From assembly GCF_000003605.2 (NCBI RefSeq), contig NW_003136361.1, positions 1-24,026 on the forward strand: a stretch of DNA of 24,026 bases, written 5' to 3'. The stretch's first letter is position 1, and every line of letters begins with the position of its first letter. Below the pieces are notes generated by a model. It saw only the letters and a program-made list of their open reading frames with translations. It did no database searches and had not been told where the DNA came from. Shown piece by piece: positions 1 to 9,947 of this stretch. Position numbers and translations under genes: made by a program. The stretch is from Saccoglossus kowalevskii. Lineage: Eukaryota; Hemichordata; Enteropneusta; Harrimaniidae.

Positions 1-357
1 TCCCGATAGCATAAACAACATTCCCAGAGCATAAACGACGCGACCTTGCATCCTCGGGTCATAAAAACAACATGACTATGCATTCCTGGGAACATGAACA
101 ACATAGCCTTGCATCCCCGGGTCATAAACAACATGGTCTTGCATCCCCTGGGTCATACATAACATGACCTTGTATTCATTGGAACATAAACAGCATGATC
201 TTATATTCCCCGGAACATAAACAACATGGTCTTGCACTCACAGGAACATAAACATAGTGACCTTGCATTGCCGGGGCATAAACAACATAAACTAGTATTC
301 CCGGGAGCATAACAACATGACCTCACAATCCCGGGAACATAAACAACATGGCCTTGG
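1..357. repeat. Tandem repeat, about 31-bp unit, open at left edge
   Basis: About twelve degenerate units of 30-32 bp follow one another. Each has a core like CATAAACAACATG, then ACCTTGCAT, then a CCCGGG-type block. Recognisable CATAAAC cores recur near 10, 29, 60, 92, 121, 153, 185, 216, 246, 275, 307 and 339. Units differ by substitutions and one-base indels, so this is an old minisatellite. It ends at about 357 on the right and continues beyond the window on the left, so total length is unknown. The units are regular and directly adjacent, without unique spacers, so this is not a CRISPR array. Confidence 0.9.
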
Positions 358-1204
358 CCAAGCTGAGCTAAGATGGAATTCTACATGTTATTGACTCAGA
401 CACGGGTGTGGCATTAGATAAATATCAGGTGCGATTTATACAGGTCTCGGACCTTCTCTAAAAAAAAAGAGTTACGTAATACACGTACGATGTGACAACA
501 CAACTCGCGATGCAAAAAACACCCAAAACTCGCAAATTCACAGTATAACATTGCTCGCCTCGGGCTCTTGCCATACCTCTCGCCTCGGACTCTTGCCAGA
601 CCTCGATCCAAAAATAGTCTGTTAATCAACAATAGCGACGTCTTAGTCATAATCTAGCTAACAGATGTTACGTCATATGATCCTAGTTGCTAACTCTATC
701 AAATATAGTAACGATATCGTTTATTAACCGAGCCTTGATATTATTTTACACGGACATTTAAAAACATATCTTCTTGCATAAATGGACAACTGGCGATAAC
801 TTTCAGCCTGAACTATATAGTTGATTAATTCAACACATGGAAATTAACTCACCATATGTTCAAACAAAAATGGTTGAATTAGACTAGGTCTTCATGAAAA
901 TTGGTCATAATTACAAATTCTAATTTTTTGATATATTCAAAAATATATATGTATATTGACATATATTGTGCCTGGATGTCTTTACAATTCGTTCCTTGTA
1001 TTTGGAGAAATAACGTTTTCCGATATCCAGCTGCCGTGAAAATCATGTTTTTAATTAGAACTGTCCTATATATAATAAAACAATTCTATCTATTTTATTT
1101 TATGTTTTTAACACTTTAGTTAGGAAAAATAAATAATTGTTCTTTTTTCACATCGACATTGTTTATTTTACATTTAGACCAAACTAAAAACATTGTGTGT
1201 GATA
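358..1204. other. Non-coding stretch downstream of GH31 gene A
   Basis: No convincing coding exon was found on either strand. A minus-strand reading frame at 414-650 has no recognisable domain. At 554-603 a 25-bp motif (core CTCGCCTCGG, then CTCTTGCCA) occurs twice in direct tandem, which suggests mobile-element-derived DNA. Positions 900-1200 are AT-rich. I looked here for the second exon of gene A (a GDP-I-RP-WWIAP type segment on the minus strand) and did not find it. Confidence 0.5.
1162..1167 (-). terminator. Candidate poly(A) signal AATAAA for gene A
   Basis: Forward TTTATT reads AATAAA on the minus strand. It lies 38 nt beyond the in-frame TAA at 1205-1207 that is met if the gene A donor at 1246/1245 is not used. 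Use of this signal would give an unspliced gene A mRNA without the C-terminal beta domain. AATAAA words are frequent in AT-rich DNA, so position is the only support. Confidence 0.35.
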
Positions 1205-1245
1205 TTACGAAACAGCCAGGGTCAGTGGTGGATGTATAATCTTAC

Positions 1246-3025
1246 CAGATTTAATTGCATCATGCGCTGCTCTCAAAATAATAGGTGTCACAACTTGTTC
1301 GTGAATTTCGACCATTTTCCGAGTTATGTCAATAACCGCCGAGTTGAATTCCCATGGACATACAGAGAATTTCATGACGGGTAGGTAAGCACTCAGTTGC
1401 ACCCAGCGAATGAAAAGTTCCCTGTCAGGATCACCGTCAAGATCGCCTTGCTCCCAAGCGTCCCCACCTACCATATCCAGTAAAACAAATGGATAACCAA
1501 GAATTCCCGTCGTCAGTGCAGTTGGTATAATACTTTTGATTCCATTATTATAATTCCGGTAGGGATTTTTATTGAACGTTCGAACTAATACCGATAACTT
1601 GTGAGTTTTAGAAGCAAGGTTGACATCGATCCTGTCCCCTAGCCTGGCCACCATTTCCACGTATTTTGTACTGTATTCATTTGGACTTCGCAACGGATGA
1701 CTGTTTGTATAACTGTTAGGAAGGTAATATACTTCTCCGCCTTTACACTTAAAGGTATCAATTCCAATATCATGACGTAATTTTTCCAGTCTTCCCAGAA
1801 ACCAATCCACAGCGTCAGGGTTTGTGACGTCAAGAAGTCCTCCGATGTTATTAAAAGCCGAATTCGGCCATTTCACAAGTGCTGGCGTTTGAGATTTTCT
1901 ATCCAAAATCCAGTATTTTTTTTCCAACCCCTCTCTGAATGCATAGGAATCTATGCTGGCGAATGGGCTTATCCAGACACTCACTAAGAACCCCATACTA
2001 TGGAGATGATCTACCATTCCCCGGGGATTGGGGAACTTATCAGGCGAAAATTCGAAGTCGCCATATTCATTTGACCAGAAACTGTCTATTTCAAATTGCC
2101 CCTTAGAAAACCAGTTTGTATCTATATTATCTGCGAATTCCAATATACTACTTTCATTTATTTCCCCTGCATACGTTGGCCAAGTGGTCCAGATTGGGTA
2201 CCGGAGTAAATCCTCATTCGGCATGCCCTTGGGTAAATCAAAATGTCTCCTCGACATAAACTGGTGTGTTGTTTTTACGTCATTGCCGAGACAAACTTGG
2301 TAACTTAGTTTTAAAAAGGGCCATCCTTGATCGGAGTAAACAATCGAGTCGTATTCAGATTTTAAACACAACATCATATCATCGTTGTTCATACTGACAT
2401 GCAGCGGGATAAAGTCGTCCACTTTGATACCTACGCCACGACTATTCAGCCAATACCTTTCCAGAACGGAAGCATCGCGTAGTGTGACGTACGGTTGCAT
2501 TGACATGTGAAGGCGTTCAATGGGCCATTGCTGATACACATTAGCCGACCCACCGTACCAGTGTGAATTGGACATGTGCATACAATCCATTGGTATAACA
2601 CCACACGACAATGATGTCCATTCGATATCGTAACAATCTATCAAATCATAACGCGAATGAGTTACTGTCAACTTTATCTTGTTTGGGATTTCAACGCAAA
2701 CAGTGTCAACAATATCGTCCGACACACGGGAAGGCACGCTACATTCCTTAAAACCATCGATAAAATCTTCACCAACACCGTATGAGACTCGTAGCCTGTC
2801 GTAATGAGAGCGATTCTTAATCACAAATTGGCCCCCATCCAGAATTAGATTACCGACTATCAATGTCTGTATGCCCTTATCACTATCGATGGTGGCAGTT
2901 CGGGGAACCCCGTACTGAGTGAGGACTGAACAAGGCAGCAAATACCATATTAATATACTCAGCGTAAACATAAATAAAATGCTTAATATAACCTTCACCA
3001 GATTGAAATTCCCTGCAGGACCCAT
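1246..3025 (-). CDS. MYORG-like: GH31 gene A, MYORG-like, exon 1; probable pseudoenzyme
   Basis: This is a 593-codon open exon of a glycoside hydrolase family 31 protein of the MYORG type (type II membrane glycosidase of the ER/secretory pathway). The ATG at 3025 is the first one before a transmembrane anchor at residues 9-30; the upstream in-frame codons from 3070 lack an ATG. Family landmarks in order are HWYGG, LERYW, the WTTW segment, EID, YGDFEF, LLDVTN, the nucleophile region, GYPF, PDRELFIRW and PW. It aligns end to end with gene B. Key catalytic positions have changed. The KFDAGE nucleophile motif reads KCKGGE (Lys428). The acid/base Asp, 57 residues downstream, is Asn485. The second Asp of the IDD motif is Ser315, and PDMIGGN has become LDMVGGD. 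There are no frameshifts or internal stops, so this looks like a conserved inactive paralogue rather than a decayed pseudogene. The exon ends at TCTG|GTAAGA (phase 1), exactly where gene B is spliced. The matching last exon is not in the window. If the donor is unused, translation stops at 1205 (606 aa in all). Confidence 0.92.
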
Positions 3026-3426
3026 CACGCATTGTATGTACCGGAAACGGTTCTGACCGGTTAAGCACAACTGCAGTGTAAACTCGTGCTAGGCGCCGGT
3101 ACGATGAAAGATTCTGGTCAGGAAATCATATTAAATCACGTCTGCTAGCTTCGCTCATAGACTCTATCTTGCTTTGTCAATCGCCTGTTCGTTGTCCCCT
3201 TGTTGATCTCACTCCACGGCACATAACAATCCCGGAAATTGTCTGGCTTCTTGACCTATTTGACATGAACTTTCTTTTCATCATTTTCTCGCGAGATTTG
3301 ATACGAGGCTAGACAGACTAAGGGATGTAAGGGGCGTGTCATTCCATTTTGTCAGGGAGTGCCTAGCTTCAGGTAATTTGAGAAAAGTACAGTTCTGCAT
3401 TAGAAAATATCGAAATAATAACACTG

Positions 3427-3585
3427 TCAGATCCAGAAATTCGGTAAGGGGGGTGCGCTCCCATTGACGAAGCCAAAGGCCACGTCTGCGAACCTCCGGT
3501 GGGCTGGGTTTGTCAATTGATTTGTCAATTTTGTTTGTGGGCTGAAGGGGAGGCTCCCCCTAAATCCGCGCGTAAATAACAGCAC
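3427..3585. repeat. Probable short DNA-transposon remnant
   Basis: The left side has CAGATCCAGAAATT followed by a G6 run. The right side, read on the minus strand, has GCGCGGATTTAGGGGGAG. These imperfect inverted ends, GATC/GATT followed by a G-run, resemble terminal parts of hAT-like elements in animal genomes, as I remember them. There is no transposase reading frame. It could instead be the end of a larger decayed element. Family assignment is inference. Confidence 0.35.
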
Positions 3586-3604
3586 AAGTTCCTTTCATAA
3601 AATG

Positions 3605-3617
3605 TTTATTTATTTGT

Positions 3618-3684
<67 letters not shown>

Positions 3685-3687
3685 TTA
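3605..3687. repeat. (TTTA)n microsatellite
   Basis: About twenty almost perfect TTTA/TATT units with one TTTG interruption near the start. The array sits between the divergent GH31 genes and is likely length-polymorphic. Confidence 0.95.
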
Positions 3688-4303
3688 TTGACAAATCAAT
3701 TTATTAAAAAAATTATACTCGATAGTGTGCCAGACACATGTAGTCAGATCTCTTACACGTATTGTGTTTGTGTACATGCCAAGGCAACATAAGGTAACAC
3801 AAGGTAAACACAACATAAACTTCGCGAAAAAATGTCAATATGTCATATTTGTTGATTTGCAGATTTCAGTGCAATTAACCAGCTGGTCATTTTCAAAAGT
3901 CAACAATATAATTTATTTCACTAAAATTAAATGATTTAAGGTATCATCACCAAATAAACAAACACACCAATTGTCAAAGCAATCGGGCAGGAAGTCCGTA
4001 ATATTATGTCTACCCAATATGACATATTTGGTAAAAAAAAAGTCGATAGTTTGTACAAATGCATTATGAGATGAAAGACGTGTTTAAATTAGATTCAGGT
4101 TTAAATTTATTTTAATACACCCTCTTAATAATGGTGTGACCCAAAACCGAAATGCTAGTCCCAATGCTCAGCTGAATGGTTCTACCAGTACTGGTGATTT
4201 GGTGTTCCAATCACGATTTAAATAAATAAATGTAAATAAATAAATGCTATGCTAGTAACCATGACAACTGTGTTCCACGCCGTTGAACCTGGGTGTACCA
4301 CAA

Positions 4304-4312
4304 TCACGTGAC
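4304..4312. promoter_or_regulatory. TCACGTGAC E-box upstream of gene B
   Basis: This palindromic CACGTG E-box lies about 145 bp before the gene B ATG and matches nine of ten bases of the CLEAR element (GTCACGTGAC) used by TFEB/MITF factors at lysosomal and glycosidase genes. The same TCACGTGA core also occurs far from genes at about 18,351 and 22,399, so the match alone is weak evidence. Confidence 0.3.
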
Positions 4313-4394
4313 ACGGGGCAAAGTTCATAGTTCATGAATTAGAATACCGGCGTGTAATCGGTCTCCTTTTTGACATTTTCGTCAATCGGACGTT

Positions 4395-4421
4395 ATGTAT
4401 ACCGTGACCTGTGTGCCGTAG
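4395..4421 (+). promoter_or_regulatory. Short upstream ORF in gene B leader
   Basis: ATG at 4395 opens eight codons and closes with TAG at 4419-4421, 34 nt before the gene B ATG and in another frame. If transcription starts upstream of 4395, this uORF would reduce initiation at the main start. The transcription start is unknown. Confidence 0.3.
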
Positions 4422-4455
4422 AACTTTTTTTACATTGGCAGATCGATATGCAAGC

Positions 4456-6202
4456 ATGGCAAACCGAATGACCGTGGTATCACTGAGCATCGCCTTGTTT
4501 GCCTTTGTTGTGTGGTATTATTGTTGTTCATCTGACGAACTACCAAACAAAACAAGACCAAAATATGGTGGTTATATCGGTGGGAGTCTACGGATCGATT
4601 ACGGCGAACGGTCGATTATTATCACAAACGCCGACCAAAGGGAGGTCGTTTACATTCGTTTGAAAAGTTCATCGGCCGAATTCAGGTCATCGCAATGCGA
4701 TGCCAACAGCTTGAGCTCGCACGAACATTGTGAACTGTTCGACGACGTTTTAGTGACATGGAATAAAAAAATACACGACCTAGCAGAATGTTATGATATT
4801 GAATACCAGGCTGTCCTCCCTGGCGCATCGCTTGTGAACTGTATTGACCTCAAAGAAGCTCATTGGTACGGTGGTAGTGGGTTCTTTGATCAGCGTTGGC
4901 CAATTGAAGCCAAGATACCGATGCAACCTTATTTATCGAGCGACGTTGGTCTTGATGATAAAAGTACGTCCAAGTTTGGTTCAATTCTAGAGCGTTACTG
5001 GGTGAATAGCCAAGGTGTTGGAGTCCATCTTGACTATCAGATTCCTTTGCATGTCAGTATTAACAACGATAACGATGACATGCTATGTCTCAAATCAGAC
5101 GGATCAGTCCCGCCGTACCAGAACTCAGCTGACAAAGATGAATCACTACGTTATCGAGTTTGTATCAGTGATAATGTCAAGAAAGTTCACCAGTTTATGG
5201 CAGGACAATATTTCGATAAGCCATACGACATACCCGATGAGCGCATGTTCCGATCCCCCGTGTGGTCCACGTGGGCACGTTATAAGATGAATATAAACCA
5301 GACGATCGTTGTCAACTACGCCCGCGAAATTCGAAAACATGGATTTTCCAATAGCCAGCTTGAAATAGACGATAAATGGTCGACAACTTATGGAGATATG
5401 GAATTCGACACAAACAAATTTCCAAAAGCCGCTTTGATGGTTTCTACGTTACAACAACTGGGTTTTAGGGTAACTGCCTGGGTGACTCCATTCGCCAATG
5501 TTGACTCCAAAGCATACGAAGTGGGATCACGGAAAGGATACTGGGTCAAAGATGCGTCTGGAAAAAAACCGGCGTTGATAAAGTGGTGGCAGGGTGAGGG
5601 CGCCCTTCTCGATGTTACCAACCATAACGCCATCCAGTGGTACGTAGACAGACTGAGAGAATTACGTCATGACGTCAGACTCAGTTCGTACAAGTTCGAT
5701 GCCGGAGAAATAAACTTTCTTCCACCGTCCTGCATTACGCAAACTCCGTTGCTACATCCGGGACAGTACACTACAAATTACGTAAAAACGGCGGCGAGCC
5801 TAGGCGATCAAATCGAGGTTCGAGCAGGACAGCAAACGCAAAGCAGGCCCATATTTGTCCGGATGTTCGACAAATTTTCGAAATGGGGTTATGATAACGG
5901 CTTGAAAACCATGATACCAACGGCACTCATGATGGGGTTGCTAGGTTACCCGTTCATCCTCCCGGACATGATTGGAGGCAATGCGTACGGGGAGGACTTC
6001 TCTAATGACGTCATCATGCCGGATCGAGAACTTTACATTAGATGGATGCAACTTACCGCTTACATGTCCGCGATGCAGTTCTCCATATCACCATGGCAAT
6101 ACGATAACGAGGTTGTTCTCATTGGGCTAAAGATGGTGAAAGTACACGAAGAAATTGTCACCCCACTTATGATAAGACTTGCCAAAGAAGCGACACAGAC
6201 AG
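4456..6202 (+). CDS. MYORG-like: GH31 gene B, MYORG-like glycosidase, exon 1
   Basis: This exon encodes residues 1-582 and the first base of codon 583 of a 675-residue GH31 enzyme. MYORG is a type II ER membrane glycosidase reported to be an alpha-galactosidase; the substrate here is inferred from family only. ATG 4456 was chosen because it directly precedes the membrane anchor (residues 6-24). Codons upstream to 4411 are open but start with GTG. The order is: short cytosolic tail, anchor, beta-sandwich (roughly 50-255) with HWYGG and LERYW, then the (beta/alpha)8 barrel from about 265 with W270 and W273, the IDD motif (Asp305-Asp306), YGDMEF, LLDVTN, the nucleophile Asp415 in KFDAGE, the acid/base candidate Asp472, GYPFILPDMIGGN, RELYIRW and MQFSI-PW. 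The 57-residue spacing of the two catalytic Asp equals the Asp463/Asp520 spacing I recall for human MYORG. Sequons include Asn31 (NKT) and one in the NINQT segment. The exon ends ACAG|GTAATA, phase 1. Confidence 0.95.
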
Positions 6203-7834
6203 GTAATATGCAAATTTCAGTACAGTCATGAGGAATAAATCTGCTGCCCCTACTACCAAATGTCACTGTGGAACTAGCGCCATCAACAGTTGGCCTTGAT
6301 AAATTGTGTAAATCAGAAGAGGGTGTTCATACCATTGTATTGCATGTAAATTTATAATAATCATACGACGTGACTCCAAGCCATGTGGTTCTTTATTCAA
6401 GCCATTCGTTTATTCCTGTCATATTATTGTTCTAACCATGCCTTCTTTTTCCCAAAACCTACCTTTTTTTGTTTGTTTTTTCTGGAGCCGGTTTCTCTTT
6501 CAAAACAGTAAATCGGACAGTCTTTGTTAAAAGCGTCTGCCTTTACTGGATTGTCAGACAAATTCACACAGGGGTTGCTTTCCCACCATGAAGACGGAGA
6601 GTGTAACTTTCTACATACTATTAAAACAGATATGTTTATATTAGCATAATCGGGAACCCTTTCTTGAGATCAGCCAAGTCGTGTTACGATACCAAGTCTA
6701 AAACATACCTTATTGTAGTTTGTTGTAAAAGTTCTATATTCCACAGTTTCTCGAAAAACGAAAAGTCGGAAATCTAAATTCACCGCATCACACAGTTAAT
6801 TAGTGTATATCCTTAAACGTCCTCGCATCTGTCGGATAACTCTTAGTAAATTCACACATTTAATTTGCTTATAGACTATCGTAACGTCTATGGTTTGCAA
6901 TGCTTAAATTGCGACTTACAGTTTTTCGATTGAGACAGATTTCTTCCTCGATATAGAGAAATATGAATAAATAGTTAGATTCAAACACGAACCTCTGGAA
7001 AACACAAGTTTAGAATGGTACTTTTAAACTCACGTGGCCAGCTTTGAATTATCAATGAGCGAACGACGGAGCGTACTGTCGTATTTACGTAATTTATGTA
7101 TGTAAATTAACCTTTTTTCAGCGCACATTGAGCATTGCTCACTAAATCTTTCAATGTTATCGTTTTCGTCTTTCTTGGTGTTAATTGTTAATCGCAACTT
7201 GTCATCGTGTGTCTTTGGCTGTTAAAGCGGCAATAGCTGTGATTTTGAACATAAAGGTGGCCACAATTGCCTTGGCAAATTGACAAGGCAAATGTCACAT
7301 AAAATGCGATGCGCAAACTAAGGGTCAAGTAGATGCCATTTCGTTGTAATCGGTCTTGTGATGGGGACCGTGTATCATTGTGGGAAATGACACACAAAAT
7401 CATCAGTTGGAGACCATCATAGAGACACGTAGCCTTTCAAGAAGGCGATGTATTCGACATTTTCCCAGGTTCCCCGGTAAGTTGTCATCATGTACCGTAA
7501 TCTCTGAGGGGCACCCTTGAACGCGACCCTTTCCCCTAAGTGATTTAATGTACGACATCGGTTATATAGAGTATATGCTATGCTTTCAGTGTTAACATTT
7601 CGGCGATAGCCGTTACATATTGACACGGGAAATGTTCTATTAAAATAAAAATCGGAGAAAAATATCAATAGTTACAGCTATTGCCACAGTCGTTGCCAAC
7701 ATCTTATAATTTAAAACACAATCGGCCTTCGGCCTCGTGCGTTTACATGATGTCGACGATCACAACTGTGGCGTTTACATATACACGCTAGTATGATTAC
7801 ATTATACTAAACCCGTCACATGTCTATTTTACAG
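6203..7834 (+). other. Intron of GH31 gene B
   Basis: A GT-AG intron of 1632 bp joins the two gene B exons in phase 1. The donor is G|GTAATA and the acceptor TCTATTTTACAG|GAG. No convincing exon lies inside on either strand. It carries a GGCC-TTC-GGCC mini-hairpin at 7724-7734. Confidence 0.85.
6234..6239 (+). terminator. Candidate intronic poly(A) signal AATAAA
   Basis: If the gene B intron is retained, the reading frame adds nine codons after the shared glycine codon and stops with TGA at 6229-6231. AATAAA follows three bases later. A prematurely polyadenylated mRNA would give a 591-residue protein without the C-terminal beta domain. It may be chance. Confidence 0.3.
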
Positions 7835-8115
7835 GAGATCCTCTTATACGTCCAGTGTGGTGGATCGCCCCCACCGACGAAACCGCCTTAACTATCGACT
7901 CTGAATTTCTTATCGGAGATGACCTCCTGGTTGCTCCAGTTCTAGAGAAGGGAGCCCGGGTACGAGATATATATCTTCCACCTGGGAAATGGAAAGATGA
8001 TCTTGGTATTTTTGAAAGTGGTGTTGATGGTGGAAAGTGGTTACGCGATTACAAAGTTGAACTTGACCAAATTGCTACGTTTTCCAGGGTTCATGAACCT
8101 GGTAACAGTATTTAA
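7835..8115 (+). CDS. MYORG-like: GH31 gene B, exon 2 (C-terminal beta domain)
   Basis: The last 281 coding bases join exon 1 as G|GA, giving [13 protein letters not shown], the GH31 motif at the junction of barrel and proximal C-terminal beta domain. It continues with [29 protein letters not shown] and DLDQIA-like residues, and ends with TAA at 8113-8115. The layout, including the short ending after the DLDEIA-type segment, matches MYORG rather than the longer lysosomal or ER alpha-glucosidases. With 4456-6202 it makes 2028 bp including the stop. The fit of phase and motif makes the splice assignment strong. Confidence 0.95.
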
Positions 8116-8758
8116 TTGTTTAGTTGAGCAGTAAATAATTTCATCTAGTATATTTTGATACTAAATGTGTATGTATCTTTTCGGATTTTCTGAATTATTG
8201 AGTAAAATTGAACAATTTGAATTGAAGAGTATTGTATTATATCTTTCACAATTTAAATCATAGCTACAATAACTTTGGATATGATGCAAGGAACGTTGTA
8301 GCAGGTATGAGGAACATTTATTTGAATATCTATATTCAAATCAAACATCGACATGAGTTGAGCAACGTGTTTCCTACAATATGTAATCGTGCATCCTCTG
8401 GGTTCAGGAACTCAACCTGAATTTAGGTGGTGCTTCTGTTTTATCTATAATCTAAACAGAGTGTGACAATGTACCAAGTGTAATCGATGAATATAAACAA
8501 TTTTTTCAAATACATATATTGATATATTCTTTGTCTTAATATAATAATATTTGTATTCATGTTTATATCACTGGGTCCTATAGTAGCACAGGACAATTTA
8601 TCATAAAATACAATAGTTTTTTATTTCAATACAATTGAAAGATCTTAAGTCTTCAACTATTATTCCAAAACATGACAACAAATCATATTATATTTAAAAC
8701 TAATTGCCTTATTAAGTTCGCCATTTCAAGATACAAAACATACAGCTATATAGTTAAC

Positions 8759-8764
8759 AATAAA
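8759..8764 (+). terminator. Candidate poly(A) signal for GH31 gene B
   Basis: First perfect AATAAA that I see on the plus strand after the gene B stop, 643 nt downstream. Weaker variants such as AATATA occur earlier. Confidence 0.3.
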
Positions 8765-8815
8765 GTTGACTGAAATACACAAATGTCGTCCAATGTTCAC
8801 ACAATTCATAACATG

Positions 8816-8821
8816 TTTATT
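8816..8821 (-). terminator. Candidate poly(A) signal for Prrx
   Basis: Forward TTTATT gives AATAAA on the minus strand, 233 nt beyond the Prrx stop codon. Together with the plus-strand signal at 8759 it implies two convergent transcripts ending almost back to back. Confidence 0.4.
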
Positions 8822-9054
8822 ACAAGTGTTCGTTGAAGACGTATTGTCACATTCAACTCATTCTGGTATCAAATGCGCAATATGGCGGTCGCCTGTCTGG
8901 CGTTTACGCATGCGTATTACCTAGGTTACCAGAAATTGTCACTGAATATTCAGATCATACATCCATATTTGGAAACATAACGGTCGCCTGTCTGGTGTGT
9001 GTTACGGTGCTGTTAACAGGCGTGGTACCAAGAATAGGTTAAAGTTCACGCTGT

Positions 9055-9351
9055 TTACACAACGTGTTGAACGTGGTATTCGTGAGCTCTCATTCGTAGA
9101 TTATTTATGCTCGAACTCATCATATTGTCTGTAGGAGCTAGCAATCCGTGTGACGTCATCATGTTACCGTGACTATTGGCAGGATTCGTCCAAGTGAGAT
9201 AATCCGGAGACGCGAGAGTGGAGGGCGCCGTCAACGGTGACTGTTCCAGTATATTATTATCCGCAATTGGAGCAGGATAGAGTTTTTGTCGAGCTGCCAA
9301 TACATTACGTTCATTCCGTCTGTATTTTGCACGTCTGTTCTGAAACCAGAC
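9055..9351 (-). CDS. PRRX: Prrx-type homeobox gene, exon 3
   Basis: Exon 3 encodes residues 145-242. It begins after TTTACTAG with VWFQNRRAKYRRNER, which completes homeodomain helix 3 (Gln50 and Asn51 of the domain), so DNA recognition is of the paired-like Q50 type. Further on, DYLTW corresponds to the DYLSW of vertebrate PRRX proteins. The last 20 residues carry an OAR domain (SSINNLRMRAHEY, about 224-236), an inhibitory or tuning module found in Prrx, Alx, Arx, Otp and related factors. It stops with TAA at 9055-9057. OAR plus the DYL-W motif argues for Prrx over other paired-like genes. Confidence 0.93.
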   Translation of the reverse strand, partial: VWFQNRRAKYRRNERNVLAARQKLYPAPIADNNILEQSPLTAPSTLASPDYLTWTNPANSHGNMMTSHGLLAPTDNMMSSSINNLRMRAHEYHVQHVV

Positions 9352-9947
9352 CTAGTAAATGAAAACGGGATTATTATTATTTAAAATACAACGAGAGTAA
9401 CTCAAGTGTAGATGACATGAACTGGGGTGCAGAAAGACACTTTCTTTTGTTATGATGGCACATATAAATATGTTAATCTGCGGATTTTATTTTTGTGACG
9501 TCCATTTGTGCATCAACAAACACGATATCAGGCGTGCATGTTCCAGTTATACCCCAGGGCCGGTATGCGCGCACACGCGAAACGCTGCATCTTCGACTTA
9601 CGGGAAAGAGATCTATTTAAATTGGTGTATCGACCGCTGTAAACATTGTCGTTCAAATTTACAATATCTCGTGTGAGGGCAGTCTATACTTTGACGTATA
9701 TCGTTTATTATCGCCATACTTTAGTACTCATGGTAAAGTGAAGAGCCTTTAATCTGGGTCAATCTGGGCCGTGTTCTAGCGGTACGAAACTGTTCAGTAA
9801 AGGTATTGGGATTTGATTACAATTGTAGTCATGTTTTTGAATATCACCCTCCGTCTAATGCCAAGAAAAAAATAACCGGCAAAATACAACAAGTAATATG
9901 CAGTTATGTTGGAACACAAATATATATATATAAATATAATAGCCAAC
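9352..9947 (-). other. Prrx intron 2
   Basis: A GT-AG intron of 596 bp (donor CAG|GTTGGC, acceptor TTTACTAG). It splits the homeobox between homeodomain residues 46 and 47, the classical intron site of paired-class genes. An (AT)n stretch lies close to the donor at about 9919-9938. No other feature was seen. Confidence 0.85.

Larger units (their letters stand above)
3026..4455. other. Divergent intergenic region between GH31 genes A and B
   Basis: This 1430-bp stretch separates the two oppositely transcribed start codons and must hold both promoters or one shared promoter. It contains a transposon-like scrap (about 3427-3585), a (TTTA)n microsatellite (3605-3687), an E-box at 4304 and a short upstream ORF at 4395. 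No clear TATA box stands out for either gene. A 15-bp perfect inverted repeat (AATTGATTTGTCAAT) occurs at 3515-3529 and 3687-3701 around the microsatellite. Confidence 0.6.
8116..9054. other. Convergent 3' region between GH31 gene B and Prrx
   Basis: No coding exon was recognised. The stretch should hold both 3' UTRs. A 15-bp word, CGGTCGCCTGTCTGG, is present twice in direct orientation at 8886-8900 and 8981-8995, inside the presumed Prrx 3' UTR. The interval 8150-8800 is AT-rich. Confidence 0.6.

Noticed and set aside
1..357. Regular repeat that might look like a CRISPR array
   Set aside because: Units are directly adjacent and degenerate with no unique spacers, and the DNA is animal.
414..650. 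Minus-strand 78-codon frame as possible last exon of gene A
   Set aside because: It lacks the RP-WW-IAP and LLVAPVL motifs that define that exon in GH31 proteins.
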